Assembly: GCA_016721005.1 (NCBI GenBank)
Contig: JADKJM010000005.1
Location: 124,001-188,000, forward strand
DNA length: 64,000 bases
Origin: Flavobacteriales bacterium
GTDB lineage: Bacteria > Bacteroidota > Bacteroidia > Flavobacteriales_F > PHOS-HE28
Direction of reading: 5' to 3'
Shown one piece after another: positions 7,323 to 15,826 of the stretch. The position numbers and the translations under genes are program-made. Numbering within the stretch: position 1 is the first letter of the stretch; each line of letters starts with the position of its first letter. The notes below the pieces were generated by a model. The model worked only from the letters and a program-made list of their open reading frames with translations. It had not been told where the DNA came from and made no database searches.

Positions 7323-8456
7323 CTAGGCCTTTTCCAATAAGAACAGGAATTCCCGATTCGGTTCCTCTGTTTCCTTGATCCATTCGTTCGTCCACTTCAT
7401 GCTGGACATCACGTTGCGCTTGTGATCGACCTCGACCAGTTGGATCATACGGCCGTTGCGATGCATGATGTCCGTTAGCTCCTCAGCGGTTGCACGACCA
7501 CCGGAGTTGTACGAGAGGATGATCCACTTCGCATGGGTCTGCTGGATCATCCGTTCGATGGCCTCCATGGCCATGAAGTGGCCGCTGTCGCTCTTGCGGA
7601 ACTCCTCGAAAACGGATGCTGCGACCTTGTCCGACGTGTCGGTCCTCCTCATGGCCTTGCCGAACAGTTCCGGCTTGTCGTTCAGGATCACCGTGGTCCA
7701 GAGGTGATAGTACGAGGCATAGCGCACCCGCGACGGCGGCATCTTGTCGTTGTTCGATCCGTAGGGCGGGTCCAAGTAGGCGAGATCCACCTCGACGTTC
7801 GGCAACAGGTCGAAGATGTCTTTCTGATGCACCTCGTGTTCCGCTTTGTTCGGGAAGAGCATCGGCACCTCCAAGACCAGTTCATTGTAGGATCTTGGCG
7901 ACCAGTCCTGCAGATAGGACACGAAATGGCCCAAGGTGCTGTCCACCTTGTCGAGCGCACGGATCAGGCTCGTCAGCGCGACAGCCTTATCAACCGGTGA
8001 CAGGTCCAGGCGGTCGATCTCGTCACGAATGGCATCCAGCTTCCGCGTGTTGTGCGTTTGCCACGGCTTTTTCAGGCCTTGGGGCGTGGAAGAAATTCCG
8101 CCATTCACTTCCCCACCATAGTGCTCGGTGAACCAGCCGTCGAGCGGGGCGATCGAATTCAAGTGGTCGATCAGTTCACGATACGCGCTTCTGGGCTTGG
8201 TGTTCTTCAGGTAGCAGGTGCCAAATACCTCGGACCACACTGCGGCGTCGTTGCTGATGACCCGATACCCACTTTGGGCAAGCGCTTGGGAGACCCTGGT
8301 CGAACCGGCGAACCCATCCAGCACGGTGTGGGCATCCACTTTCTTCGACAGTTCAAGAATGTGCCTCAACAGCTTCCGCTTGGAGCCCGCGTACTTGATG
8401 CCTTCCGTCTCCGGAGCCTCAACAATGATGTCGTCGAACAGTGAGAGTGTCTCCAT
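7323..8456 (-). CDS. D12-class adenine-specific DNA methyltransferase
   Basis: A protein of 377 residues. Motifs: KYAGSKRKLL near residue 21 (the N-terminal F/YxGxK SAM-binding loop of the D12 class), LDGFAGSTRVSQAL (motif I) and DLAYLDPPYGSNN (motif IV, DPPY, the catalytic site for N6-adenine methylation). It is expected to methylate adenine in the target site of its partner endonuclease and so protect host DNA. Its ATG at 8456 overlaps the stop of the upstream gene (TGATG), so the two are translationally coupled. A GTG one codon earlier (8459) is possible. It ends about 107 bases after the stop of the convergent hypothetical gene. Confidence 0.9.
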   Translation of the reverse strand: METLSLFDDIIVEAPETEGIKYAGSKRKLLRHILELSKKVDAHTVLDGFAGSTRVSQALAQSGYRVISNDAAVWSEVFGTCYLKNTKPRSAYRELIDHLNSIAPLDGWFTEHYGGEVNGGISSTPQGLKKPWQTHNTRKLDAIRDEIDRLDLSPVDKAVALTSLIRALDKVDSTLGHFVSYLQDWSPRSYNELVLEVPMLFPNKAEHEVHQKDIFDLLPNVEVDLAYLDPPYGSNNDKMPPSRVRYASYYHLWTTVILNDKPELFGKAMRRTDTSDKVAASVFEEFRKSDSGHFMAMEAIERMIQQTHAKWIILSYNSGGRATAEELTDIMHRNGRMIQLVEVDHKRNVMSSMKWTNEWIKETEEPNREFLFLLEKA

Positions 8457-9292
8457 CACTTCAGGTGTGAGCGCTTCTTCATTTCGAGGATGTCAGCCTT
8501 GATGTCCTTCAAGGCTGTTTCGTGGCCCTTGCTCGAGGACACGAGGGCGTGTGAGAACAGCTGCACCAGCACATGGTTGTGCGAGTAGTCGATCCAGCCG
8601 TTCGTCACGCTGTCGAAATAGGCAAGACCGTTCCTGGTATTGGTCCATAGACCGCGTTGAAGGGCATTGGCGGCAGCGCCACCGTAACGCACTTCGCAGA
8701 TGTATGCACCCTGTGCATCGTAGAACCGATAGACCGGGTGCTTGCGTCCCTTGCCTTCGTCCTCCCGGCATATCCGTGCGGTGTTCGTCATCGCCTTCTC
8801 GTAGTCGAACACCATGATGTTGCAACGCTGCTTCTTCTCATCGTAGATGAGCGGAAGCACGTTGATGTTCTTGAAGTCCGCGAAGGCAGGGTCCTTGAAG
8901 ATGCGCTTGATCACCGACTTGTCGTGGATATCGGTGGCTTCACGCTCCAACGCGGGGAACATGCGGGAGTACTTGTCGGTGGATAGCTGAAGCGGGCCGT
9001 CACCGTATGCCTTCAGGCTCACGGAGAACTCCGCCTTCGTGACCTCGTTGATGATCGTGATATCCTCTTCCCGCGACTTCGCGCGGTACAGGTCCTTGCC
9101 CACATGCACCGACCTGAAGTCGTACATGTACTGGTTGATGAACTCGGCGATCGCGATCTCCGCCAGATCACCATGCGTCTTGTTGCCGATGAGCCGCATC
9201 GTGAAGATGTTGCTCAGTGTGGTCGTGATCAGGTCGGGCTGCTTGCTGATGAACAGCTTGAACCGGCTGATGAAATCCTTGTAGCCTTCCAT
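8456..9292 (-). CDS. Putative type II restriction endonuclease
   Basis: A 278-residue protein directly upstream of and overlapping the adenine methyltransferase, which is the main argument for its role. No family is recognised. A plausible PD-(D/E)xK-like core is EEDITIINE ... EFSVSLKAYGDGP, with acidic residues followed by a Ser-x-Lys-rich strand; this is inference. ATG 9292 is preferred over GTG 9307 because AGGGA lies 8 nt upstream of it. With the methyltransferase it would form a type II restriction-modification pair of unknown recognition sequence. Confidence 0.65.
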   Translation of the reverse strand: MEGYKDFISRFKLFISKQPDLITTTLSNIFTMRLIGNKTHGDLAEIAIAEFINQYMYDFRSVHVGKDLYRAKSREEDITIINEVTKAEFSVSLKAYGDGPLQLSTDKYSRMFPALEREATDIHDKSVIKRIFKDPAFADFKNINVLPLIYDEKKQRCNIMVFDYEKAMTNTARICREDEGKGRKHPVYRFYDAQGAYICEVRYGGAAANALQRGLWTNTRNGLAYFDSVTNGWIDYSHNHVLVQLFSHALVSSSKGHETALKDIKADILEMKKRSHLK

Positions 9293-9390
9293 CGATGTTC
9301 CCTGCACCGACGAAGATCACGTCGGTTTCCGGTTGACAAGATAGAGTTGGACTTTGGCAGCACTGAAGGAGCTCATCCGCCGCACGGCGG

Positions 9391-9500
9391 GCCACGGATG
9401 CCGACCTGCCCGCCATTGCCGCCGAGCGCCGGGAAGCCCAGCCTTCGCAGGGCTACGGCTGGCCATGCATTGCCGAGGAGATCGCGGACGTTGCCATTCT
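9391..9500 (+). pseudogene. MazG-like pyrophosphohydrolase remnant 1
   Basis: The frame reads ATDADLPAIAAERREA, then a 30-bp in-frame insertion (9439-9468, palindromic GCCTTCGCAGGGCTACGGC), then IAEEIADVAIL. Without the insertion it aligns with the second remnant at 9866-9949 and resembles the EELADVxIYL segment of MazG-like nucleotide pyrophosphohydrolases. Both ends are lost; the 3' side joins directly to the next gene fragment at about 9508. Confidence 0.5.
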
Positions 9501-9507
9501 ATCGACC

Positions 9508-9780
9508 GCCGACCCGTATCCCGCCTCGCGCTGGGAGGAGCGCTTCGACATCTGCCAGATGGACGCCATCCTCCACATGCTGCACCACCTCACGCACCGC
9601 TTACCGGGCTTCCTGCGCCGCGCGTTGCTCCGCCGCGCCAGCCGCCTGCCCAAGCTCCACGGCCATTTCGCACCGTATAACGGCCACCTCGGTTTCCACG
9701 CCGAGGAAAGCGCGGAGGTGATCGGCATGAGCGAGACGTGGCGCGTGAATGAAAAGGGGGAACAGGAGAGGTTGTGGTGA
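9508..9780 (+). pseudogene. 3' fragment (copy B) of the island anchor gene
   Basis: Aligns with 6943-7215, from GCCGACCCGTATCCCGCC to the shared TGA. Differences are mostly synonymous, plus RYVLRR to RALLRR and GRF to GHF. The 5' third and start codon are missing. Such divergence points to import from a related genome rather than a fresh local duplication. Confidence 0.8.
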
Positions 9781-9865
9781 GGAAGGATGTGAACTACAAC
9801 TGTGGCGACCACCACGAGTATTCCAATCGAAGCCGTCGAACTGATCGAACGCATCCGCAGTAAGG

Positions 9866-9949
9866 TGGACCATCGATGCCAACCTACCCGCTATTGCCAC
9901 CAAACGGCGCGAAGCCATTGCCGAGGAGTTCGAGGACATTGCCATTCTC
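9866..9949 (+). pseudogene. MazG-like pyrophosphohydrolase remnant 2
   Basis: The frame gives WTIDANLPAIATKRREAIA then EEFEDIAIL, matching remnant 1 and MazG-like proteins. It runs straight into repeat sequence: CCCTGAGCCTGCCGAAGGG at about 9958 and an inverted repeat GCCTACCCCGG/CCGGGGCAGGC near 9980-10010. Nothing else is seen between 9950 and the promoter at 10139. Confidence 0.5.
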
Positions 9950-10138
9950 CGACCTTACCCTGAGCCTGCCGAAGGGTACCGCGCCTACCCCGGCTCGGGC
10001 GCCGGGGCAGGCTGACCTGGATGTGGACATGGAAGGGGCCGCCTGCCTCCGGCACGTAAATGCGCCGGAAGCTGATGGAATGACAAGAAGTCTATATTGC
10101 ACAAGGCTTCCGTGACGAATTCTCCGTCATTGCGGGTC

Positions 10139-10146
10139 TACCTTTG
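10139..10146 (+). promoter_or_regulatory. -7 promoter element TACCTTTG of the Panacea pair
   Basis: A perfect TAnnTTTG match 4 nt before ATG 10151, giving a nearly leaderless transcript of the two-gene operon. Confidence 0.5.
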
Positions 10147-10150
10147 AACC

Positions 10151-10735
10151 ATGCGCCAAGGCTTTCCCTATCGTAAAGCGACACAAGCCATCAATTTCTT
10201 CGCTGGTAAAGAGCAAGGCACTATCAGCAAGATCAAGGTGCTCAAGCTGATCTGGTTGGCGGACCGGTTCCACCTTCGCCAGTACGGGAGGCCGATCCTC
10301 AACGACGTGTACTTCGCGCTTCCTTATGGACCGGTCGCGTCGAACACGAAGAACCTGGCGGAGCAAAGCGAATTCCTTCCTGAATCGGAACAGGGCTATC
10401 GCGATGGTTGTCTCGATGTATCGGTGAAGAACACGATCCGATCGTTGCAGGCGTTCGAGGCCACGCCGTTCTCGCCAAGCGACATCGATGCGATGGAGAA
10501 AGTGTATGTCGTGTTCGGTGGCCTGAAGCCCATGGAACTCTCGGAAGTATCGCATCAATACCCTGAGTGGAAACGCTTTGAGAGCGATCTGAAGAATGGA
10601 CCCTTCTCGCGCTTCTCTATGAGCTACACGGATTTCTTCCTTGATCCGGAGCAGCACAATGCTCCGGTCTTCGAGCAGCAGAAGCCGCTGCTGGAAGAGT
10701 CGCTCGAGGCCTTTGCCGAATACCGGCAGCCATGA
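10151..10735 (+). CDS. Panacea-domain (DUF4065) antitoxin
   Basis: A 194-residue protein with the DUF4065/SocA/GepA-like signature: KATQAINFFAGKEQG ... ISKIKVLKLIWLADRFHLRQYGRPI ... DVYFALPYGPVASN. The Panacea domain is a versatile antitoxin scaffold that pairs with many unrelated toxins and forms a neutralising complex. The gene overlaps the next one by 4 nt (ATGA at 10732-10735), the usual arrangement of such pairs. It lies between two fragments of the anchor gene, in a defence-rich island, where an abortive-infection role would fit. Confidence 0.85.
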   Translation: MRQGFPYRKATQAINFFAGKEQGTISKIKVLKLIWLADRFHLRQYGRPILNDVYFALPYGPVASNTKNLAEQSEFLPESEQGYRDGCLDVSVKNTIRSLQAFEATPFSPSDIDAMEKVYVVFGGLKPMELSEVSHQYPEWKRFESDLKNGPFSRFSMSYTDFFLDPEQHNAPVFEQQKPLLEESLEAFAEYRQP

Positions 10736-11157
10736 TCTTCCCACGGGAGGTCTTCGTGCAGCAACTGCGCGTAGGCTCCATCCTGTACTTCCTGAACCCT
10801 GATTTCGTTTCCGATGACCCGCATTTCCACGTGTGCATGGCCGAAGCACATGGCTCGCTTTACCTCACCTGTTGCACCAAGCAGTACGAGAAGCGGCGTC
10901 GGTTCATCGAGTCGCGCGGCCTGCCCTTCAGCACATTGGTGCGGCTGGTACCCTCCGGCATCAACGAGTTCACACTGGAGACCTTCGTGGACTGCGATCG
11001 CATCTTCCGCTACACCCACGATGACCTCTACGCCATCTACAAGACCGGCGGACTTCGCATACGCGGTGAGGTGAGTGAAGCCCAGCACGAGGAGATCCAG
11101 ACAGGCTTGTTGGAGAGTCCGCTGATCGAAGAAGAGGTGAAGGCGGTGCTGCGATAA
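10732..11157 (+). CDS. Putative toxin partner of the Panacea antitoxin
   Basis: A 141-residue protein (MIFPREVFVQQLRVGSILYF ...) overlapping the antitoxin by 4 nt. Toxin identity is inferred from position. The strand pattern GSILYFLNPDFVSDDPHFHVC and TLVRLVPSGINEFTLETFVDC resembles PemK/MazF-like small beta-barrels that handle RNA, with a helical tail (EIQTGLLESPLIEEEVKAVL), but no catalytic set can be confirmed by eye. It could instead be a new toxin fold. Confidence 0.6.
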   Translation: MIFPREVFVQQLRVGSILYFLNPDFVSDDPHFHVCMAEAHGSLYLTCCTKQYEKRRRFIESRGLPFSTLVRLVPSGINEFTLETFVDCDRIFRYTHDDLYAIYKTGGLRIRGEVSEAQHEEIQTGLLESPLIEEEVKAVLR

Positions 11158-11173
11158 GACACTTGAGACGGCA

Positions 11174-11210
11174 ATGGCTGAAAGCTCCATCGAGTGGACC
11201 GAACTGACCT
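11174..11210 (+). pseudogene. 5' stub of a DUF5131 (phage Gp37/Gp68-like) gene
   Basis: ATG 11174 opens MAESSIEWTELTW, the typical start of DUF5131 proteins (SKIEWTDxTWNP). After 12-13 codons it runs into the anchor-gene fragment in another context. Only the stub remains. Confidence 0.5.
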
Positions 11211-11430
11211 GGACGCCATCCTCCACATGCTGCACCACCTCACGCACCGCCTGCCCGGTTTCCTGCGCCGCGCATTGCTCCGCCGCGCCAGCCAGCTGCC
11301 CAAGCTCCATGGACATTTCGCGCCGTACTGCGGCACGCTCGGCTTCCATGCCGAGGAAAGCGCGGAGGTGATCGGCATGAGCGAGTCGTGGCGGGTGAAT
11401 GAGAAGGGGGAACGGGAGAGGTTGTGGTGA
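11210..11430 (+). pseudogene. 3' fragment (copy C) of the island anchor gene
   Basis: Aligns with the last ~73 codons of the gene at 6835-7215, from DAILHMLHHL to the shared TGA. It shares ALLRRAS and GHF with copy B but has its own changes (ASQLPKLHG, YCGTLGF). It is the last element before the CRISPR-Cas locus. The 118 bases up to the tracrRNA terminator show nothing recognisable. Confidence 0.75.
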
Positions 11431-11548
11431 GGGCACGGCGCAATTCCTTCTTGATCAGAAAGTCCTCGGACCCCGGGTGCGCTACTGGCACACGCTACAG
11501 GCGCGGCCAATTTCTTGCCTCGATAGCGGCCGAAGTCGCCATGTGCCT

Positions 11549-11582
11549 AAAAGACCGCGACCCGCCTTTCGGCGGGCCGCGG
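11549..11582 (-). terminator. Rho-independent terminator of the tracrRNA
   Basis: On the minus strand CCGCGGCCCGCC, a GAAA loop, then GGCGGGTCGCGG followed by TCTTTT. It closes the tracrRNA. Confidence 0.85.
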
Positions 11583-11660
11583 AAACCATTGAAGGTTAGT
11601 TCTCACAACGGAATAATCCTTATTGTGAAAGACTTCAGGTCACTACAAGTGTAAGGTTTT
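11549..11660 (-). ncRNA. tracrRNA of the type II-C CRISPR-Cas system
   Basis: On the minus strand the anti-repeat (about 11656-11623) can pair with the 5' half of the CRISPR repeat: CTTTCACAAT opposes the repeat start, and GACCTGAAGT and CACTTGTAG give the imperfect upper duplex. It is followed by ACAATAAGGATTATTCCGTT, a nexus-like hairpin typical of Bacteroidota II-C tracrRNAs, and then a strong terminator hairpin. The RNA is divergent from cas9 and lies in the 313 bases upstream of it. The 5' end is approximate. Its role is to pair with crRNA, direct RNase III processing and anchor the guide in Cas9. Confidence 0.9.
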
Positions 11661-11743
11661 TCCGGATAACTTCATCGCCGTTCGCTTGCCGTTGAGGTTT
11701 GCTCCGGCCACTGCTACAGGCGAACCCTAAACTATTTATTGAC

Positions 11744-14700
11744 ATGGAAAGCAAGAACGAGTTGATCGTTGGGTTGGATGTCGGCAGCAACAGCGTCGGC
11801 TGGGCCGTGGTGGAAATGAACGGCGAGAAGCTGGAGAAGATCCATGGCATGGGCTCACGCATCATCCCCATGGGCGATGAGAAGAAGGAATACGAGCAAG
11901 GTGCCAAGATCACCAAGAACAATGCGCGCCGACAGAAGCGCAGTATGCGCCGCAATCACCAACGCTACAAACTGCGCCGCGCGAACTTGGTAAGGGTGCT
12001 GAAGCTGATGGATGCATGGCCCGATGGCTTGGGAGAACAAGCCAAGCCTGATGAACCGGTGCTGACACCGTTACAGGTCTATGGCCTTCGCGCACTATCG
12101 GTCGACGATCCTGTTTCCTTGAAGGAACTGGGCCGCGTGCTCTACCACATGAACCAGCGGCGCGGATACAAGGACATCGGCGATCTGATGGATGAGCAGG
12201 ATGGTGCCGCGCCAAGCGAAGCCAAAGACGATGGCAAGCGCATCGAGAAGGTCTTCATTGAAGCGGTGGAAGTGGACGACGATAAGGGGAAGAAGGTGAA
12301 GTACCTCGTGCGCTTGGGCGATGGGCGTGAGGGTACCTGCACGCTGGATATCATCAAGGGCATGATCGGAACGGAACAGGAACTGGAGATCACCACCCGG
12401 AAGAACAAAGACGGTGGACGCTTCGAGTTCCGCCTAGCGCAGAAAACCGATTGGCGCAAAGGCATGGAGAGCATCAATGCCGCCATTGATGAGAGCGGGC
12501 TCACACCTGGCCAGTTCTTCCATGGCAAGATCAAGCATGGTATCCATAACGGCGAGTTCTATCGGATCAAGGAACAGATCGTGTTGCGTGACACCTTCAA
12601 GAAGGAGTTCGATATCATCTGGGTTCGCCAAACCAAGGAGCACCCAGCGCTGAATAGCGATGAACTGCGCGACCGCGTGGTGAAGGCACTGGTCCCGAAC
12701 AACCTCGCCGAGCAAGCCAAGTGGTTGAAGAAGAGTCTAGGCGCCTTCACTCGCGACTATGTGATCTACTACCAACGCCCACTGAAGTCCCAGGCCAAGG
12801 ACAAGGGTCATTGCCGCTTCGAAGTGGGCAGCGCTGCGAAGGATGGCAGGAGTGCCATTCCTCCCAAGCAGGTGATGCCGGTGAGTTCGCCGATGTACCA
12901 GTTGTTCCGCATCTGGCAGCAGGTGAACAACATCCGCCTGATCGATCGATACTCCAAGGAAAGCGAGCTATCCGCGAGCGAGCGCATCCTTGTTGTGGAG
13001 TGCTTGCTGGAGCAACACGAATTGAAGCGCGAAAGCCTGCTGAAGGAGATTGGTCGCAAGGGGGAGGACATGGGCGACAACCTGCGCGCCAACCTGCCCG
13101 GCCACCAGACCTTGGACAAGCTGCGGCCAATGCTGAAAAAGACCGGAGTATGGAAGCGCTTGCAACAAGAGGCCGCGCAACTGAAGGACCCACAGAGCAC
13201 TTTGCTCTTCCGCATCTGGCACATCCTGTATTCGGTGCCTATGGAGAAGGACCGCGTTGAGGCTTTGGCGAAGCTGAAGGACTTGCCAAGCGATGCGATA
13301 TCCGGTTTGGCCAAAGTGCGCTATGAACGGAAACACGGGGCGGTATCGGCACGCGCCGCTTCGCGCATCTTAGCGTTGATGGTGTGTGGTAATGCATGGA
13401 GCGTCGCGAACATCCCTGAACGCGACCAGCGCCGCATACAAATGCTGATCGATGGCGAAGAGGTGCATGGCATCGAACCGGAGATGCGCGAACACTTGCG
13501 CAGCTTGGGTAGCATTGAGCACTTTCAAGGTTTGGCTTACTGGAAGGCGGCAACGGCGCTCTACGGCGACCACCGCGCCGCCACGGCCAAGCCCTTCGAC
13601 AAGCCCGAAGAGATCAAGACCCTCTCGCGAGGCTTCTTGCGCAACCCCGTGGTGGAGCAGGTGGTGAACGAAACCCTGATGATCATGCGCGACATCTGGA
13701 GCACCTACGGGCGACCTACAAGTGTGCGTGTGGAACTGGCCCGTGAACTACGGCAGAACCAGAAAGAGCGCGAACGCACGTTCGACAACAACAAGAAGCG
13801 CGACAAGGTGCGCAAGTCGGTGGTGGATATCCTCGTGGAGGAATTCAACCGCCCCAAGCCAAGCCGCAAGGACATTGAACGCTATGACCTATGGATCCAG
13901 CAAGGCATGCGTTGCATGTATTCCGGAAAGCCGATCCAAAAGGAAGCGCTCTTCGACTCGCGCGATACCGATGTGGACCACATCATTCCCAAGGCGCTCT
14001 TTTACGATGACAGCATCCAGAACAAGGTGCTCTGCAGACGCGATGAGAATGCCGGGGCCAATGGAAAGAACCGGCAACTGGCTGCACCCTACATGAAGAG
14101 CAAGGGCGTGGGTGAATGGGAAGCCTACGTGGACCGGGTGAACGATCTGAAAGCCGGATGGGGAAAGAAGAAGTACCTGCTGGCCGTGGAAGTACCCGAC
14201 AGCTTCATCAGCCGCCAGTTGCAGGAGACACGCTATATCGGCACCAAGGTCGCTGAGCTATTGCAACCCATCGTGCCGAAGGTGAACACTACGCTCGGCA
14301 TCGTCACCGATGCGCTCAAGAACGAATGGGGCTTGGACAAGGTATTCAAGGAAATGCTCATCCCCCGTTTCGAGCGGCTGGAGAGCATCACCGGGCGGAA
14401 GCTCATTCAAGAGATACCGATCACCAACGGCAACAAACACAAGGACTGGAAGATCGAAGGCTTTGCCAAGCGCATCGACCATCGGCACCATGCGCTGGAT
14501 GCACTGGTGGTGGCACTTACACGCCAAGGCTATATCCAACGCCTCAGCAATGTGAACCAGATCGTGGCCACCAAGGAAGAGAAGGAAGCGATGAAGCGGC
14601 CCACTTGGTATCCGTTACCACATCCCGACCTGCGCACGCTGGTGAAGTACCAACTCGATCGCACCATACCGAGCATCAAGAACCGGCAGCGCTTGTTGAC

Positions 14701-15826
14701 GAAAACCACGAACCTCACGCGCTACCTGAAGGATCCGGAGTCGGGCAGGACCGATCTGCGCAAGCAGAAGAACGGCGACTTGCGGGCGGTGCGCGGGCCG
14801 TTGCACAATGAACAACCCATGGGCGAGGTGCGCGAACAGCGCAAATGGCTGTTGAAGGATGTGTTGGCGTCGCTCAGCGACAAGCGCGATCCGTTGGATG
14901 AACTAAAGCAGGTGGAGCGCGGAGACCCCGACTATGGCACACGCTTCCTCGCGCACGACCATGAGCGATCCCTGCTGCATGCGCACCTGACCAAGTACGC
15001 GGGCAACGTGGAGGCCATGAAGAAGGCACTGAAGAAGGACCCGCTGGTGAACGCGAAGAACGAGCGTGTGGAGCATCTGACAGTGCTTGCCGCCAACTAC
15101 AGCATCACCCGGAAATTCTCGGCGCTCTTCACCGAGAAGATGGCGGGCAAGATCATTGATGTGCAGCTGCGCAAGCGGGTCCAAGCACACATGAAGGCCT
15201 ACGGGAACGACTCCAAGAAGGCGTTCACAGCCGAAGCCATGCACGCCTTTAACAAGGATCAACGCACGTCAGTAATGTCAGTGCGTTGCCGCATGGACGA
15301 CACCTTGGTGGGTGAAGCCATGGGCCGGGCACGCCTATCGCACAAGGGCGACCCCAACGGGAAGCAGTATGTGGAGAAAGGCGAGAATTACGCACTGGCC
15401 GTATTCGTGCATGAAGAGACAGGCGCTCGGGAGTTCGAGGTGGTGGCCTTCTTTGATGCTGTGCGGCGCAAACTCAAAGGACTTGACCTTGTCGATGAAC
15501 GGCCGGGCTACAAGCACTTCCTGTTGCGAAAGAACGATGTGGTCTATGTGCCTAGGCCGGACGAGGAGGTGCGCAGTATCGATTGGAAGGATACCGAGGC
15601 CGTGGGTGATCGCGTGATGCGGCTTACACAGATGACGGGCAATCGGAATTACTTCTTGCGCACCCAGATATCCAGCGTTCTGTCCTTCGGCAAGGAGGAA
15701 ATGGAGTTTGGCAGTCAGAATGCCGCAGAGTTTGAGGATCGAGACGAACCAAGAACTAAGATCGGCTCCGTGTGCATTCCAATAAGCGTTGATAGGATCG
15801 GACAGGTCAGGCCAGTTGTCTTTTGA
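11744..15826 (+). CDS. cas9: Cas9 endonuclease, type II-C
   Basis: A 1360-residue RNA-guided nuclease. RuvC-I is IVGLDVGSNSVGWAVVE with catalytic D12. An Arg-rich bridge helix follows (TKNNARRQKRSMRRNHQRYK). RuvC-II is SVRVELARE (E664). The HNH domain has DVDHIIPKALFYDDS with H746. RuvC-III is HHALDALVVAL (H916, D919). All nuclease residues are present. ATG 11744 is preferred to the in-frame codon at 11699 because MESKNELIVGLD is the expected N-terminus. No csn2 or cas4 follows, which together with the repeat type makes this II-C. At ~1360 residues it is near the upper end for II-C. Its TGA overlaps the TTG start of cas1. Confidence 0.98.
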   Translation: MESKNELIVGLDVGSNSVGWAVVEMNGEKLEKIHGMGSRIIPMGDEKKEYEQGAKITKNNARRQKRSMRRNHQRYKLRRANLVRVLKLMDAWPDGLGEQAKPDEPVLTPLQVYGLRALSVDDPVSLKELGRVLYHMNQRRGYKDIGDLMDEQDGAAPSEAKDDGKRIEKVFIEAVEVDDDKGKKVKYLVRLGDGREGTCTLDIIKGMIGTEQELEITTRKNKDGGRFEFRLAQKTDWRKGMESINAAIDESGLTPGQFFHGKIKHGIHNGEFYRIKEQIVLRDTFKKEFDIIWVRQTKEHPALNSDELRDRVVKALVPNNLAEQAKWLKKSLGAFTRDYVIYYQRPLKSQAKDKGHCRFEVGSAAKDGRSAIPPKQVMPVSSPMYQLFRIWQQVNNIRLIDRYSKESELSASERILVVECLLEQHELKRESLLKEIGRKGEDMGDNLRANLPGHQTLDKLRPMLKKTGVWKRLQQEAAQLKDPQSTLLFRIWHILYSVPMEKDRVEALAKLKDLPSDAISGLAKVRYERKHGAVSARAASRILALMVCGNAWSVANIPERDQRRIQMLIDGEEVHGIEPEMREHLRSLGSIEHFQGLAYWKAATALYGDHRAATAKPFDKPEEIKTLSRGFLRNPVVEQVVNETLMIMRDIWSTYGRPTSVRVELARELRQNQKERERTFDNNKKRDKVRKSVVDILVEEFNRPKPSRKDIERYDLWIQQGMRCMYSGKPIQKEALFDSRDTDVDHIIPKALFYDDSIQNKVLCRRDENAGANGKNRQLAAPYMKSKGVGEWEAYVDRVNDLKAGWGKKKYLLAVEVPDSFISRQLQETRYIGTKVAELLQPIVPKVNTTLGIVTDALKNEWGLDKVFKEMLIPRFERLESITGRKLIQEIPITNGNKHKDWKIEGFAKRIDHRHHALDALVVALTRQGYIQRLSNVNQIVATKEEKEAMKRPTWYPLPHPDLRTLVKYQLDRTIPSIKNRQRLLTKTTNLTRYLKDPESGRTDLRKQKNGDLRAVRGPLHNEQPMGEVREQRKWLLKDVLASLSDKRDPLDELKQVERGDPDYGTRFLAHDHERSLLHAHLTKYAGNVEAMKKALKKDPLVNAKNERVEHLTVLAANYSITRKFSALFTEKMAGKIIDVQLRKRVQAHMKAYGNDSKKAFTAEAMHAFNKDQRTSVMSVRCRMDDTLVGEAMGRARLSHKGDPNGKQYVEKGENYALAVFVHEETGAREFEVVAFFDAVRRKLKGLDLVDERPGYKHFLLRKNDVVYVPRPDEEVRSIDWKDTEAVGDRVMRLTQMTGNRNYFLRTQISSVLSFGKEEMEFGSQNAAEFEDRDEPRTKIGSVCIPISVDRIGQVRPVVF

